Shown: one piece after another, positions 25,398 to 34,739 of the stretch
Layout: every line of letters begins with the position of its first letter
Position numbering within the stretch: the stretch's first letter is position 1
Source of the DNA: Pseudomonas bananamidigenes
Lineage (GTDB): Bacteria; Pseudomonadota; Gammaproteobacteria; Pseudomonadales; Pseudomonadaceae
NCBI RefSeq assembly: GCF_001679645.1
Contig: NZ_LRUN01000010.1
Span: 124,001-188,000, forward strand
Direction: 5' to 3'
DNA: 64,000 bases
Program-made: the position numbers and the translations under genes
Notes under the pieces: generated by a model
What the model was told of the DNA's origin: nothing
Seen by the model: only the letters and a program-made list of their open reading frames with translations
Databases searched by the model: none

Positions 25398-26528
25398 ATG
25401 TTCCATTTCCCTCACAGCGACGCGCTCTGTGCGATGACGCGACCCTACTGTTCGGAGTCCGTGCCAACGGCGCTTTTCGACCAGGCCATGGCCGAAATCA
25501 GCCGATTCCACTGTGAATATACGCCCGGCTACGAACATTGGTTGAACGCCAACGGCCTCACCGCGGCGGACCTGGACAGTCTCGACGACTGGTCGCAACT
25601 GCCCCCGATCTTCGCCAGTTTTTTCAAACAGCAACAACTGCTCAGCCCGACCGGTACAGACGCTTTGGAGCTGACGTCGTCCGGCACCAGCGGCCAGAAA
25701 AGCCGCATGCGCTACGACAAGCGCAGTCTTGGGGCCGCCCAGTTCATGGTCGAACGGATTTTCCACCACTACGGCTGGGACAACCCGCAGACACCGTGCA
25801 ATTACTTGCTCCTGAGCTACGAGCCCGAGGTCAGCCTGCGTCTGGGAACCTCTTTCACCGATCAGTTTCTGTGCCGTTTCGCGCCCGTCAATCGCGTGGT
25901 CCACGCACTGCGTCGCACGGGTGGCAATCATGAGTTCGACGGTTTTGGCGTGATCGCGGCCTTGCAGTCCTTCGCCGAAGAGGGCTTGCCGGTGCGGATC
26001 TTCGGCTTCCCTGCCTTTCTCTGGCAGACCCTGCAACGCATGCGAGCCACCGGGGTGCCTGACCTGCAACTGGCCGAGGGCTCACTGGCCCTGTTTGGCG
26101 GTGGCTGGAAGACCCATGCGGCACAAGAGATCCCCCGTCAGCAGCTGTACGAGCGAATCCACGAGCAGTTAGGCATCGAGCCGTCCCGCTGCCGCGACGG
26201 TTACGGTGCGGTCGAACACCCGGTGCCGTATCTCGAGTGTGCTCACCATCGTTTCCATGTTCCGGTCTATTCGAAGGTCTTCGTGCGCAATCCATCCGAC
26301 TTCACGGTGTTGTCTTACGGTCACCAGGGCTTGCTGAGTTTCGTCTCGCCCTACATTTCCTCAAGCCCCGCCCACGCGGTGGTCATGAGCGATCTCGCCA
26401 CCCTGCACCCAGGCGTCAGCTGCGGCTGTGGTCTGTCCGCCGACTGGTTCGAACTGCATGGCCGCGCCGCGACCACCGCCGGCAGAAGCTGTGCCATGGC
26501 CGCCTCTGAACTGCTGGGGGCTCTCTGA
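25398..26528 (+). CDS. LuxE-like acyl-protein synthetase
   Basis: 376 residues of the LuxE family, a branch of the ANL-like adenylating enzymes. The nucleotide loop reads S-S-G-T-S-G at 94-99. LuxE activates a fatty acid as acyl-AMP, forms an acyl-thioester on its own cysteine and passes it to LuxC. A cysteine pair near the C terminus ('SCGCGLSADW') may carry the acyl group (inference). There are no luciferase (luxAB) or thioesterase (luxD) genes nearby, so the role is not light emission. The ribosome site 'AAGGACATCC' and 1-base spacing to the next gene show operon structure. Confidence 0.88.
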   Translation: MFHFPHSDALCAMTRPYCSESVPTALFDQAMAEISRFHCEYTPGYEHWLNANGLTAADLDSLDDWSQLPPIFASFFKQQQLLSPTGTDALELTSSGTSGQKSRMRYDKRSLGAAQFMVERIFHHYGWDNPQTPCNYLLLSYEPEVSLRLGTSFTDQFLCRFAPVNRVVHALRRTGGNHEFDGFGVIAALQSFAEEGLPVRIFGFPAFLWQTLQRMRATGVPDLQLAEGSLALFGGGWKTHAAQEIPRQQLYERIHEQLGIEPSRCRDGYGAVEHPVPYLECAHHRFHVPVYSKVFVRNPSDFTVLSYGHQGLLSFVSPYISSSPAHAVVMSDLATLHPGVSCGCGLSADWFELHGRAATTAGRSCAMAASELLGAL

Positions 26529-26529
26529 C

Positions 26530-28980
26530 ATGTACCTGATCAATGGGCAGCTTCACGACGAATACACCCTCGACCTCGCCCTGGAACAGCTTCACCTGGA
26601 TTTGCCGCATCGGTTGGCCGAGGCGCTGGACACATCGACCGTCCTGGGTGCCGCAGCCACCTTTGCCAGGCGCTTGCAAATCGCGGATCCGGCATTGCCA
26701 CTGGATCCCGAACAACGCCAGGCGCTGATCGAGTTCTGCCAGCCCGATGCGCTGCGGCGCAAGCTTGAGCGCGAACTCGGTGAACAACCAGGCTCCCTGC
26801 GCCGCATTGATTATCGTCAGTCGCGCTTCGAGCGCTGGAGCCCGTTGGGTCTGGTGGTTCACATCACCCCGGGCAATGCGCCGCTGCTGGCGTTTTGCGC
26901 CGTGATCGAAAGCCTGCTGGCCGGCAACGTCAACTGGCTGCGCCCCAGCAGCAGTGATCAAGGCCTGACGGCGCGATTGCTCCACGCCTTGACGCAGTGT
27001 GACACGACCGGCCGGATCGCCGGGCATGTCGCCGTCACACCGACCACCACTGCGCAGATCGGCCAACTGTGCCAATGGGCCAACGGCGTGTCGGCGTGGG
27101 GAGGCGAAGCGGCGCTGCAAGCCATACGTCAACAACTGCCACCGGGATGTCGCTGGATCGATTGGGGCCACCGGATCAGCTTCATCTACCTGACACCGAC
27201 GGCCGTCTCGCCGCAAGCGTTGGACGCCGTGGCCGACGAAGTCTGTCGCCTCGACCAGCAGGCCTGCTCCAGCCCGCAATGGTTGCTGGTGGACAGTGAC
27301 GACGAAAGCACTCTGCATTCCATCGGCAAGGGCCTCGCCGAGGCGTTCGAGCGCCGCTCCCGACACTGGCCGGCCTTGTCGCCTTCGATCCAGGAAGCTT
27401 CGGAAATCACCACCCGCATGGCGATGGCACGCCTGGCTTACAGTTTTGCCGGGATCCGTGGTCAGGTCTGGCAGGCATCCGACTGGCGAATCATCTGGTC
27501 CCACGACTCGCAGCTCGCTCCCTCGCCCCTGTTTCGCAGCCTGCTGCTCAAGCCACTGCCACGCAGGCAGCTCGCAGACGCGCTGCTACCCTGGCGGAAC
27601 GTGCTGCAAAGCGCCGGGTTGATCTGTACTGAACACGACATGGCCGAGCTGGCCCGGACTCTGATTGCCGCCGGTGTCACCCGGATCACTCCGGTGCAGA
27701 CGATTCACGAGGGTTACGAAGGTGAACCCCACGACGGCGTTTATGCCTTGCAGCGCTTGAGCCGCCGCGTGTCGGTCAGCCTGCCGGCCACCACTCTGGC
27801 AGCCCGTGCCACGCTCGACCCGGTGCCAAAACCTCCCGACGTGGCCGGCTTGCCGATCATGAGCAAAGACGCCTTCGTTGCTCGCCCGATCCATCCAGCC
27901 GCCCGGCTGTACTTCCGCTCCGGTGGCAGCAGCGGAATTCCGGCGCTGTCCGGTTTCAGCTATCGCGACTTCGATCGGCAGATGCGCGCCACCGCCGACG
28001 GGCTGTTTGCGGCAGGTCTCGATCCTGAACGGGACCGGGTGATGAACCTGTTCTTCAGCGGCGGCCTGTATGGCGGCTTTTTCAGCTTTTCCAAAGTGCT
28101 GGAGCTGCTGGGTGCCACACACCTGCCGATGGGCGCACCGGCCGATGACGACTATCGCGAAATCGCGCAGTTGATCGTCGATCGGCGCGTCAACGTGCTG
28201 GTCGGCATGCCGAGCACCCTGCATCGTCTGTTCCTCAGCGAACAGACACGGCTGCGTGACTATGGCGGGATCGAAAAGGTCTTTCTCGGCGGCGAACATC
28301 CCGGTGAGCAAAGCCGCGTATTGATGCGTGAATGCGGCGTCCGGCTGATCCGCTCCGCGGTCTACGGCAGTGTCGATGCGGGGCCGCTCGGCCATGCCTG
28401 CCCGGCCACCGACGATGGCGTGTTTCACCTGATGAGCGATATCCAGCATCTGGAAATTGTCGACTTCGACGCCGATCGAGCGGTGACCGGCAATGAAACC
28501 GGACGGCTGGTATTCACCTCCCTGGGGCGCGAAGGTCAGGACGTCCGGCGCTACGATGTCGGCGACAGCGGCCGCTGGATTGCCGGCGTGTGTGAATGCG
28601 GCCTGCCCACTCCACGCTTCGAACTGCTGCAGCGCCACGGCAGACTGGTGCGCATCGGCACGGACTTCATTTGCCTGACGCAACTGGCCGAGCATCTGCA
28701 GAGCGAATTCCAGCTGATCCTCGACCATGCCCCGAACGGCCTGGAGCGCATGCGAGTTCTCTGCCCGCGGCAAGCCGACGACGTCCGGCATCGCTTGTCG
28801 GGTTATCCGACGCTGGCGGTACTCATCCAGACAAGCCTGCTGAGCCTGGAGGTGGAGACCTGCGGCAGCGAGCGATTCACCCGCAACCGACACAGCGGCA
28901 AGACGCCGCTGCTGATCGACAATCGAAGGGTTCGTCCCTGTGCAGACCAGCAAGGAGCCGAACATGAACACGCGGTTTGA
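26530..28980 (+). CDS. LuxC-like acyl reductase fused to PaaK-like adenylating domain
   Basis: 816 residues from M-Y-L-I-N-G, starting one base after the LuxE stop. Residues about 1-425 match the LuxC acyl-CoA/acyl-enzyme reductase: 'PLGLVVHITPGNAPLLAF' NADPH-fold segment, catalytic cysteine C-246 in 'LDQQACSSPQWLLVD', and the closing 'GVTRITPVQTIHEGYEGEPHDG'. Residues about 440-800 match the phenylacetate-CoA ligase (PaaK/CoF390 synthetase) family: phosphate loop 'RSGGSSGIP' at 463-471, 'VYGSVDAGPLGH' and 'RRYDVGDSGRW'. The fusion joins reduction of an activated acid with adenylation of another (or the same) carboxylic acid. I know of no characterised protein with this order. It overlaps the next gene by 17 bases. 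Confidence 0.88.
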   Translation: MYLINGQLHDEYTLDLALEQLHLDLPHRLAEALDTSTVLGAAATFARRLQIADPALPLDPEQRQALIEFCQPDALRRKLERELGEQPGSLRRIDYRQSRFERWSPLGLVVHITPGNAPLLAFCAVIESLLAGNVNWLRPSSSDQGLTARLLHALTQCDTTGRIAGHVAVTPTTTAQIGQLCQWANGVSAWGGEAALQAIRQQLPPGCRWIDWGHRISFIYLTPTAVSPQALDAVADEVCRLDQQACSSPQWLLVDSDDESTLHSIGKGLAEAFERRSRHWPALSPSIQEASEITTRMAMARLAYSFAGIRGQVWQASDWRIIWSHDSQLAPSPLFRSLLLKPLPRRQLADALLPWRNVLQSAGLICTEHDMAELARTLIAAGVTRITPVQTIHEGYEGEPHDGVYALQRLSRRVSVSLPATTLAARATLDPVPKPPDVAGLPIMSKDAFVARPIHPAARLYFRSGGSSGIPALSGFSYRDFDRQMRATADGLFAAGLDPERDRVMNLFFSGGLYGGFFSFSKVLELLGATHLPMGAPADDDYREIAQLIVDRRVNVLVGMPSTLHRLFLSEQTRLRDYGGIEKVFLGGEHPGEQSRVLMRECGVRLIRSAVYGSVDAGPLGHACPATDDGVFHLMSDIQHLEIVDFDADRAVTGNETGRLVFTSLGREGQDVRRYDVGDSGRWIAGVCECGLPTPRFELLQRHGRLVRIGTDFICLTQLAEHLQSEFQLILDHAPNGLERMRVLCPRQADDVRHRLSGYPTLAVLIQTSLLSLEVETCGSERFTRNRHSGKTPLLIDNRRVRPCADQQGAEHEHAV

Positions 28981-30253
28981 ACTGGCAGAACTGGTGACGT
29001 TTGCGCGACAGCATTCGCACTTTTATGCCAATCACTTCGCCGGACTTCCCTTGCAGTTGCCCTCACTGGAACAACTGCCGGTGATTGACCCCGCGCAATA
29101 CTGGCAAGGCAGCCCGGACCTTGACCAATGGCCTGTTCTGACAGCACCGCTGAATGACGCCCTGATCTTCAAGACGGGAGGAACCACCAGTGCCGGCAGG
29201 TTTTCACTGTTCAGGCGCGAAGAGTGGCAGACCCTGGTGGCCGACTTCGGGCGCAGTCTCGATGCGCAGTTGAGCGACGGGGACCGGATCGCCAACCTGT
29301 TTTTTGTCGGGGATCTGTATGCCAGTTTCATCTTCACCCATGATGCGCTGGCGCATGTACAAACCGAAGTCGTGGAGTTTCCGTTCACCGGTCATGTCGA
29401 CTCGAACACTCTGGCTGATGCGATTGTCCGGCACCGGATCAACGTGCTGGCCGGTGTGCCCGCCAATCTGCTGTCCTTCGCGGCGTGGCTCGAACGGCAT
29501 GACCGTGTCCTCGGGGAGGTCACCACCTTGCTCTACGCCGGCGAAAGCCTGTTCGACGCACAGTTGCAACGGCTGACACGGGTAATGCCCAATGCCCGAG
29601 TGGCGTCCATCGGCTATGCCAGTGTGGACGCCGGGTTCATCGGCGCCAGCGATCGAGACTGCGACCTGGGTGAACACCGGGTTCCAGAGGGGCACGCCGT
29701 GCTGGAGATCCTCGATGAACAGACCGGTGAGGTGATCGAAGCGTGTGACCGTGTCGGACGCCTGGTGACGACCAACCTCACGCGCCGGTTGATGCCGTTG
29801 ATCCGTTACCCGGTCGGCGACCGTGCCTGCTGGCGCGAGCCGAGCGGGACGTCCCGACGCAAGTTCGCGCTGATGGGCCGCTGCGCCGACAGCCAGCGGG
29901 TACGAGTGGGCATTCTGACCTTGTTGCCGCAATCGATCGGCGAGACCGTGCGACGCATCACCGGGAGCGACGATTGGCAACTGGTGATCGAGCAGGAGGG
30001 GGCAATGGATATCCTGCGCCTGCTCTGGGCGCCGGACACCATGGCAGCGGCGACGACTGAAAGCGATCGAGCGCTTTACCGAGCACTGATCGAGGACTAT
30101 CCGTTGATCGAACAGCTGTGCGCCGAACACTTGCTGGCATTGCAGGTTCTTCGCTGCAACGTTCAGGACCTGACACGTGATCCTCGCTCCGGCAAACGTC
30201 AGCGAGTGGTGGATCGACGTGTCTACAACGGCTCTCGTCTGGAGGATCGTTGA
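28964..30253 (+). CDS. stand-alone PaaK-like adenylating enzyme
   Basis: 429 residues from ATG 28964, chosen because AAGGAG precedes it; a GTG eight codons earlier is possible. PaaK/CoF390-synthetase family: phosphate loop 'FKTGGTTSAGRF' at about 69-80, 'YASVDAGFIG', and 'LTRRLMPLIRYPVGDRACW' with the conserved R/D of the adenylate site. It is a paralogue of the C-terminal half of the preceding fusion. Members form acyl-adenylates and usually acyl-CoA thioesters from aryl or short acids. The substrate is unknown. Confidence 0.87.
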   Translation: MNTRFELAELVTFARQHSHFYANHFAGLPLQLPSLEQLPVIDPAQYWQGSPDLDQWPVLTAPLNDALIFKTGGTTSAGRFSLFRREEWQTLVADFGRSLDAQLSDGDRIANLFFVGDLYASFIFTHDALAHVQTEVVEFPFTGHVDSNTLADAIVRHRINVLAGVPANLLSFAAWLERHDRVLGEVTTLLYAGESLFDAQLQRLTRVMPNARVASIGYASVDAGFIGASDRDCDLGEHRVPEGHAVLEILDEQTGEVIEACDRVGRLVTTNLTRRLMPLIRYPVGDRACWREPSGTSRRKFALMGRCADSQRVRVGILTLLPQSIGETVRRITGSDDWQLVIEQEGAMDILRLLWAPDTMAAATTESDRALYRALIEDYPLIEQLCAEHLLALQVLRCNVQDLTRDPRSGKRQRVVDRRVYNGSRLEDR

Positions 30254-31197
30254 TGGAGCCGATCATCCTGCGTGGTTACCGCACCTGTGACGCCGTTGCC
30301 GTGAGTCGCCTGTTCAGAAGGATCTATGGCGACCATTACGCTCAGCCGCATGTTTATCTGCCGCTCATGATCAGCCAGAACCATGCCGATGGACGCTGGC
30401 ACTCGTGCGTGGCGGTGACGAACGATGAAATAGCAGGACATGCCACGTTGATTCTTGATCACGGAGCGCCGGTCGCCGAACTGGCGCTGAGCGTGGTGGA
30501 TCCACAGTTCCGTGGCCGGAATGTCGCCACACGTCTTGGCCGACACTTGCTGATCCATGCCCGGGCGCTCGGCTATCAGGGGGTCACGATCAAGCAAATG
30601 ACTCATCACACGTACACACAGAAAATGGCCGCCAGGCTTGGTTTTCACAACACCGGATTATTGCCCGATCATGCACCGTCGCCCTTTGGCGATGGCGTGG
30701 CGGAATCACTCGTTCTGGGTTATGCCCCTGTGGAAGGTTGTCGCCGCCCACTGCCGGCATTGGCCTGGCCGGACGGGTGTCGTGAGTTCATGCAGCGGAT
30801 GTGTGACATATTCGGAACGCGATCGGACGTTGCGCCCTGGCTCCGCTCGCCCGCGCAGCTGGAACAGCGATGGGGGCGATATGACGGGGTATTCAGCGAA
30901 ATTGACGACGGTTTGCTCAGACAGTTACAGCAATTGCCCGCTCATTGGCTGATATCGATAAGGCTCAGGCTTGCACAGAGCTTCGACAATGCCTGGCGCC
31001 GATTATCGAAGACCGGGTTCGTGTTCACCGGACTGGCGCCCGATGACAGAAGTGAGGGATGGCTGGCGTTGTTTCATCGCGGATTCCAGCCCGGATCCCT
31101 GACACTGCATTGCCCGCGAATGCAGTTGTTGCACGACGACATGCAGCGACAGATCGCCTCGCCGGCGACGCTCCAGGCCTGCGGCACCGGTCCATGA
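30253..31197 (+). CDS. GNAT acetyltransferase with C-terminal extension
   Basis: 314 residues. The start ATG overlaps the previous stop (TGATG), with GGAGGA at spacing 6. Residues about 5-155 form a GNAT domain with the acetyl-CoA loop 'FRGRNVATRLGRHLL'; the remaining 150 or so residues have no recognised domain. Together with LuxE, LuxC-PaaK and PaaK it completes a translationally coupled set. It might acylate an amine of the pathway product. A GC-rich hairpin follows. Confidence 0.85.
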   Translation: MEPIILRGYRTCDAVAVSRLFRRIYGDHYAQPHVYLPLMISQNHADGRWHSCVAVTNDEIAGHATLILDHGAPVAELALSVVDPQFRGRNVATRLGRHLLIHARALGYQGVTIKQMTHHTYTQKMAARLGFHNTGLLPDHAPSPFGDGVAESLVLGYAPVEGCRRPLPALAWPDGCREFMQRMCDIFGTRSDVAPWLRSPAQLEQRWGRYDGVFSEIDDGLLRQLQQLPAHWLISIRLRLAQSFDNAWRRLSKTGFVFTGLAPDDRSEGWLALFHRGFQPGSLTLHCPRMQLLHDDMQRQIASPATLQACGTGP

Positions 31198-31205
31198 ACG
31201 CAAGA

Positions 31206-31229
31206 GCCCGCCCCGTTACCGGGGCGGGC
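31206..31229. terminator. hairpin terminator after the lux-like operon
   Basis: A 10-bp stem GCCCGCCCCG/CGGGGCGGGC closed by TTAC. It is followed on + by CTGCCTTTTA, which is a weak T tract. Lies between the GNAT gene and the convergent orphan gene. Confidence 0.75.
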
Positions 31230-31237
31230 CCTGCCTT

Positions 31238-31771
31238 TTACGCCTTGGCACTCACGCCTTTGTCGGTAGGAAGCACACGCTCACCGCCCTGCCCATAGGT
31301 TTTAAGGCTTTGCAGCACATAAATGGCTTTCTTGTACTCCGGGATCAACCCATTGGCGTACTTGTTGCCCTTGAGGCTGTTGTTGTTGATGGTGTCCAGT
31401 TGCGTGGCGAAATACTCCAGCGCGTTGAACTTGGCATCCGGGTCTTTCTGGATGCCGAAACGATCGAACTTGTCACCGGCATTGAGCAGCGTCATCGACG
31501 TCACTTCGGAAATAAGGCCGCGACTGCGCAAGAACTCGCTCAGCTTGCCCAACTGCTTGGCCGACACGTTCTCCGGATCGAAGCCCTTGATGCTTTTGTG
31601 CAAACGCTGCTTGTCCATTTCCGCCGTGTTGAGAACGGTGGGGTCGTTGCCGACCAGGGCCAGCATCTGCTTGACCTTCACACTTTGGGAAACCGGTTTG
31701 CTCGAACTGGCGGTATCTCGAACCAGCAAACCCGCCTTGGGTTGCCAGGCTCCGGTATAGCCAACGGTCAT
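31238..31771 (-). CDS. orphan protein of unknown function
   Basis: 177 residues with no signal peptide, membrane helix or cysteine, starting M-T-V-G-Y-T-G after an AGGAGC-type site. The N-terminal 35 residues are Ser/Thr/Gly-rich and probably flexible. The rest is helical and charged ('KVKQMLALVGNDPTVLN', 'SAKQLGKLSEFLRSRGLISEV', 'PDAKFNALEYFATQLDTI'). I do not recognise the family. The disordered N terminus and an unusually AT-rich 370-base upstream region are reminiscent of horizontally acquired or exported-effector genes, but there is no direct evidence. Confidence 0.7.
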   Translation of the reverse strand: MTVGYTGAWQPKAGLLVRDTASSSKPVSQSVKVKQMLALVGNDPTVLNTAEMDKQRLHKSIKGFDPENVSAKQLGKLSEFLRSRGLISEVTSMTLLNAGDKFDRFGIQKDPDAKFNALEYFATQLDTINNNSLKGNKYANGLIPEYKKAIYVLQSLKTYGQGGERVLPTDKGVSAKA

Positions 31772-32143
31772 GAGCGTGCTCCTTGCGAAAAGAACATGAA
31801 AAATATCCTTGTGAAACGTCTTGAATTGCCCGGAGTATCGGTCGCGGAACTGATGTCACCAACGAATTTTTCACATTTTTACAATTTATGTACATTTCCG
31901 ATACATATTCACGCCAACCCCGAATTCACTAATCCAGAGACTTCTCCAGAGCCTCGATAAAATCGATTTTTTACTCTGACGAACGAGCTGGTTAGTTTGA
32001 ATGTGTCGATTCTGATACTTGCCGTCGTGTTTTTTAGCACGCAAGTACCTAAAGCTTCCCTGCACCACGACGATATCTAAGGGATACCCCTACTGCGCTG
32101 CTCTTCGCCCCTAATAAGAAACACTGCTCAAGGACCGGTTTAC
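31772..32143. other. AT-rich intergenic region
   Basis: 372 bases without a gene between the divergent orphan gene and chemoreceptor gene. The part at about 31850-32045 is markedly richer in A and T than the surroundings, with T runs (TTTTTCACATTTTTACAATTTATG, given as 31867-31890 features ATTTTT and TTTATG) and CGATAAAATCGATTTTTTA. It must hold both promoters. No clear sigma-70 pair could be assigned. Confidence 0.5.
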
Positions 32144-34135
32144 ATGCCCGCACTCCGTACCATTCAGGCTCGTTACACACTGTTTCTGGTTCTTTTCATA
32201 CTGCTGCTGTCGATCCTGACGGTGGTCGGCATCAGTCAACTGGTTGCCCCGAAATTGCGCCACACCGAAGAGCAGGTGGTGCTGAACCGCATTGCCGAGG
32301 TTGCGCAACAGATTCAGGGTGAACTGAACAAGGTTCAGTCGCAGCAACGCAGCATCACCCAGACCATTCCCCTGCTCGACAGCGCCGCCATCGACACCGT
32401 ACTGCCGGGTCTGGTGGACCAGTACGGAGAGTTGAAAGTCTTTGGTGGTGGCATCTGGCCGTTGCCCGGTCAGCGTGAGGCCGGTCGCAACAAGTTCAGC
32501 ACCTTCTGGCACCGTGACAGCTCCGGCAAACTCGCCGTGAACACTTTCTGGAACAGCGACGCGGCACCCAACTATTACGACCAGAGCTGGTACAAGGGCG
32601 GCATGCAGACCCCACGCGGCCAGTGCGCCTGGGCCGCCGCCTACAAGGACGACGCCAGCGCCGAGCCGCGCACCAACTGCGCCATGGCCATTCAGAAAAA
32701 CGGCGCCGCGTGGGGCGTATCGACCATCGACGTCACGCTGGGATTCTTCAACGAACTGGTGGCACGCAAGGAAAAAGACCTCAACGCCGAAATGCTGATC
32801 GTCGAGGCCGACGGCAAGATCATCAGCAACAGCACGCGCATCAGCGGTCCGATCGTGTTGAAGAACATCAGCGAACTGACCTCCAGCTCCACCTTCGCCA
32901 GCCAGGTCAAGGCCGGTCTGCAGAAGCCCGATCAGGCACAGCGCGTCGAGTTCGACAACAACGGTGAAGCCAGCACCTTTTTCATGCGTCCGATCGAAGG
33001 GACGCCATGGTTTCTCGCCACCGCCCTGCCGACCCGAATGCTCACGGCCCAGCGTGACGATGTGCTCAGCAGCCTGAGCCTGTTGCAGATTCCGCTGGTG
33101 GTCCTGCTGGTCCTGTTGCAGGTCTATGCGATTCGCCAACTGGTTGCGCGCATGAAGGCGCTCAAGGCCAACATCGATTCGCTGTCCAGCGGTGATGCCG
33201 ACCTGACCCGCCGCATCACCATCCGCGCCGAAGACGAGCTTGGGGCCATCGGCCATTCGGTCAACACCTTCATCGCGTATCTGCAGAACATGATCGGTGA
33301 GGTCACCCAGGCCACTGGCGCCATGGCCTCCAGTCTCGACAACCTGCAACGCACATCGGCACACACCAGCCAGATCCTGTTGCGCCACGCCTCGGAAACC
33401 GACCAGACCGTCACCGCCATCAACGAGATGAGCTCCACCGCCGAAAGCGTTGCGCAGAACGCCGCCGAAACCGCCGCGTTCACCCAGCGGGCCAACGAGA
33501 ACGCCGACCGTTCACGCGTCGTGGTCGGTGAAGCGACCAGCAGCGTCGTAGCATTGATCGACGAAGTGGCCAGTGCTACGCACAAAGTCGAAAACATGCA
33601 ACAGGACGCCCAGCGCATTACCGAGATCCTGGGCGTGATCGGGGCGATTGCCGGCCAGACCAACCTGCTGGCGCTCAACGCCGCCATCGAAGCCGCCCGT
33701 GCCGGCGAGCAGGGACGCGGGTTCGCCGTGGTGGCCGACGAGGTCCGCGCCCTCGCCGCCCGGACCCAGGCCAGTACGTCGGAGATCAATGAAATGCTGA
33801 CCCGTCTGACTCAGGGTGTGAGTTCATCGGTCAGCGCCATGGAAAACACCCAGGCCAGTTGTCAGTCCGCCGCCGATGCCACTGCACGGGTCACCAGCGG
33901 GCTCGATGACATGGCCGGTTCCGTCAGCCACATCAACAGCCTCAGTGCCCAGATTGCCACAGCCGCCGAGCAGCAGAGCGCCGTCACCGAAGAAATCAAC
34001 CGCAGCATGGTGCAGATCCGCCACATGGTCGATGAGCTGGTGCAAAGCGGCCAGGCCAGTGAAACCAATACCCGTCAGCTGCTGGAAGCCAACAGTCGGG
34101 TGAGTGCGATCATGGGGCGGTTCAAAGTCAGCTGA
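32144..34135 (+). CDS. methyl-accepting chemotaxis protein
   Basis: 663 residues. Transmembrane helix 1 at about 11-34, a periplasmic Cache-type sensor of about 260 residues ('[22 protein letters not shown]', '[24 protein letters not shown]'), helix 2 near 308-328, a HAMP domain ('[27 protein letters not shown]') and the cytoplasmic signalling hairpin with the conserved tip '[21 protein letters not shown]'. The aromatic/acidic sensor pattern resembles dCache receptors for amino acids or amines; the ligand is unknown. No methyltransferase-docking pentapeptide is seen at the C terminus, which ends R-F-K-V-S. Confidence 0.95.
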   Translation: MPALRTIQARYTLFLVLFILLLSILTVVGISQLVAPKLRHTEEQVVLNRIAEVAQQIQGELNKVQSQQRSITQTIPLLDSAAIDTVLPGLVDQYGELKVFGGGIWPLPGQREAGRNKFSTFWHRDSSGKLAVNTFWNSDAAPNYYDQSWYKGGMQTPRGQCAWAAAYKDDASAEPRTNCAMAIQKNGAAWGVSTIDVTLGFFNELVARKEKDLNAEMLIVEADGKIISNSTRISGPIVLKNISELTSSSTFASQVKAGLQKPDQAQRVEFDNNGEASTFFMRPIEGTPWFLATALPTRMLTAQRDDVLSSLSLLQIPLVVLLVLLQVYAIRQLVARMKALKANIDSLSSGDADLTRRITIRAEDELGAIGHSVNTFIAYLQNMIGEVTQATGAMASSLDNLQRTSAHTSQILLRHASETDQTVTAINEMSSTAESVAQNAAETAAFTQRANENADRSRVVVGEATSSVVALIDEVASATHKVENMQQDAQRITEILGVIGAIAGQTNLLALNAAIEAARAGEQGRGFAVVADEVRALAARTQASTSEINEMLTRLTQGVSSSVSAMENTQASCQSAADATARVTSGLDDMAGSVSHINSLSAQIATAAEQQSAVTEEINRSMVQIRHMVDELVQSGQASETNTRQLLEANSRVSAIMGRFKVS

Positions 34136-34292
34136 CAGCATTGTCATCTTGCGCTCAGGATGCCGTCAGCCTTGATCTACGATCATGCTGACGGCCTGTC
34201 TTGTATCAACTGGAAACACTCCGTTGATGCCCGGCAGGAAAAACCGGTCAAAATGCGTTCTTTTTGACTGTCATCCGAGTCGAGAACTCTTC

Positions 34293-34739
34293 ATGAAAAA
34301 GTCTCTGCGTCTGACTGCCCTGAGCGCACTGTTCATCTCATCCCTGGCGCAAGCCGCCGACCTCATCCCGATCGAAGTCCACCGCGACGCCAACTGCGGC
34401 TGCTGCAAAAAATGGATCAGCCACCTGGAGGCCAACGGTTTCAAGGTCGAGGATCATGTCGAAGCCGATATGAGCAGCTTCAAGCAACAACACGGTGTGC
34501 CGCCGCGCCTGGCGTCCTGTCATACGGCGATCATCAACGGCAGATTCGTCGAGGGTCACGTGCCGGCGGAACAGGTGCTGGCCCTGAGCAAGCGTGATGA
34601 CCTGCTCGGCGTGGCGGCTCCCGGAATGCCGATGGGCTCGCCGGGCATGGAAATGGATGGCATGAGCGATGCCTATCAAGTGATCGGCCTGAAAAAGAAC
34701 GGTGCCGACGTGGTGGTGGCGGACTACCCGGCCCATTGA
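34293..34739 (+). CDS. DUF411 metal-binding exported protein
   Basis: 148 residues from M-K-K-S-L-R. Signal peptide cleaved near 'LAQAA-D'. The DUF411 core has a CGCC cluster ('ANCGCCKKWISHLEANGF') in a thioredoxin-like strand, a later single cysteine ('LASCHTAIINGRFVEGHVP') and a Met-rich loop ('PGMPMGSPGMEMDGM') suited to copper(I) or silver(I). Family members occur in copper-resistance loci. It is coupled to the downstream YqaA-like gene by a one-base stop/start overlap (TGATG). Confidence 0.9.
   Translation: MKKSLRLTALSALFISSLAQAADLIPIEVHRDANCGCCKKWISHLEANGFKVEDHVEADMSSFKQQHGVPPRLASCHTAIINGRFVEGHVPAEQVLALSKRDDLLGVAAPGMPMGSPGMEMDGMSDAYQVIGLKKNGADVVVADYPAH

Noticed and set aside
25398..28980. 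Bioluminescence (lux) operon
   Set aside because: Only LuxE- and LuxC-like functions are present. No luciferase or thioesterase gene lies nearby, and PaaK-like domains are not part of lux operons.
34160..34200. Terminator after the chemoreceptor gene
   Set aside because: GCCGTCAGC and GCTGACGGC can pair, but the loop is 16 bases and no T tract follows, so the evidence is weak.
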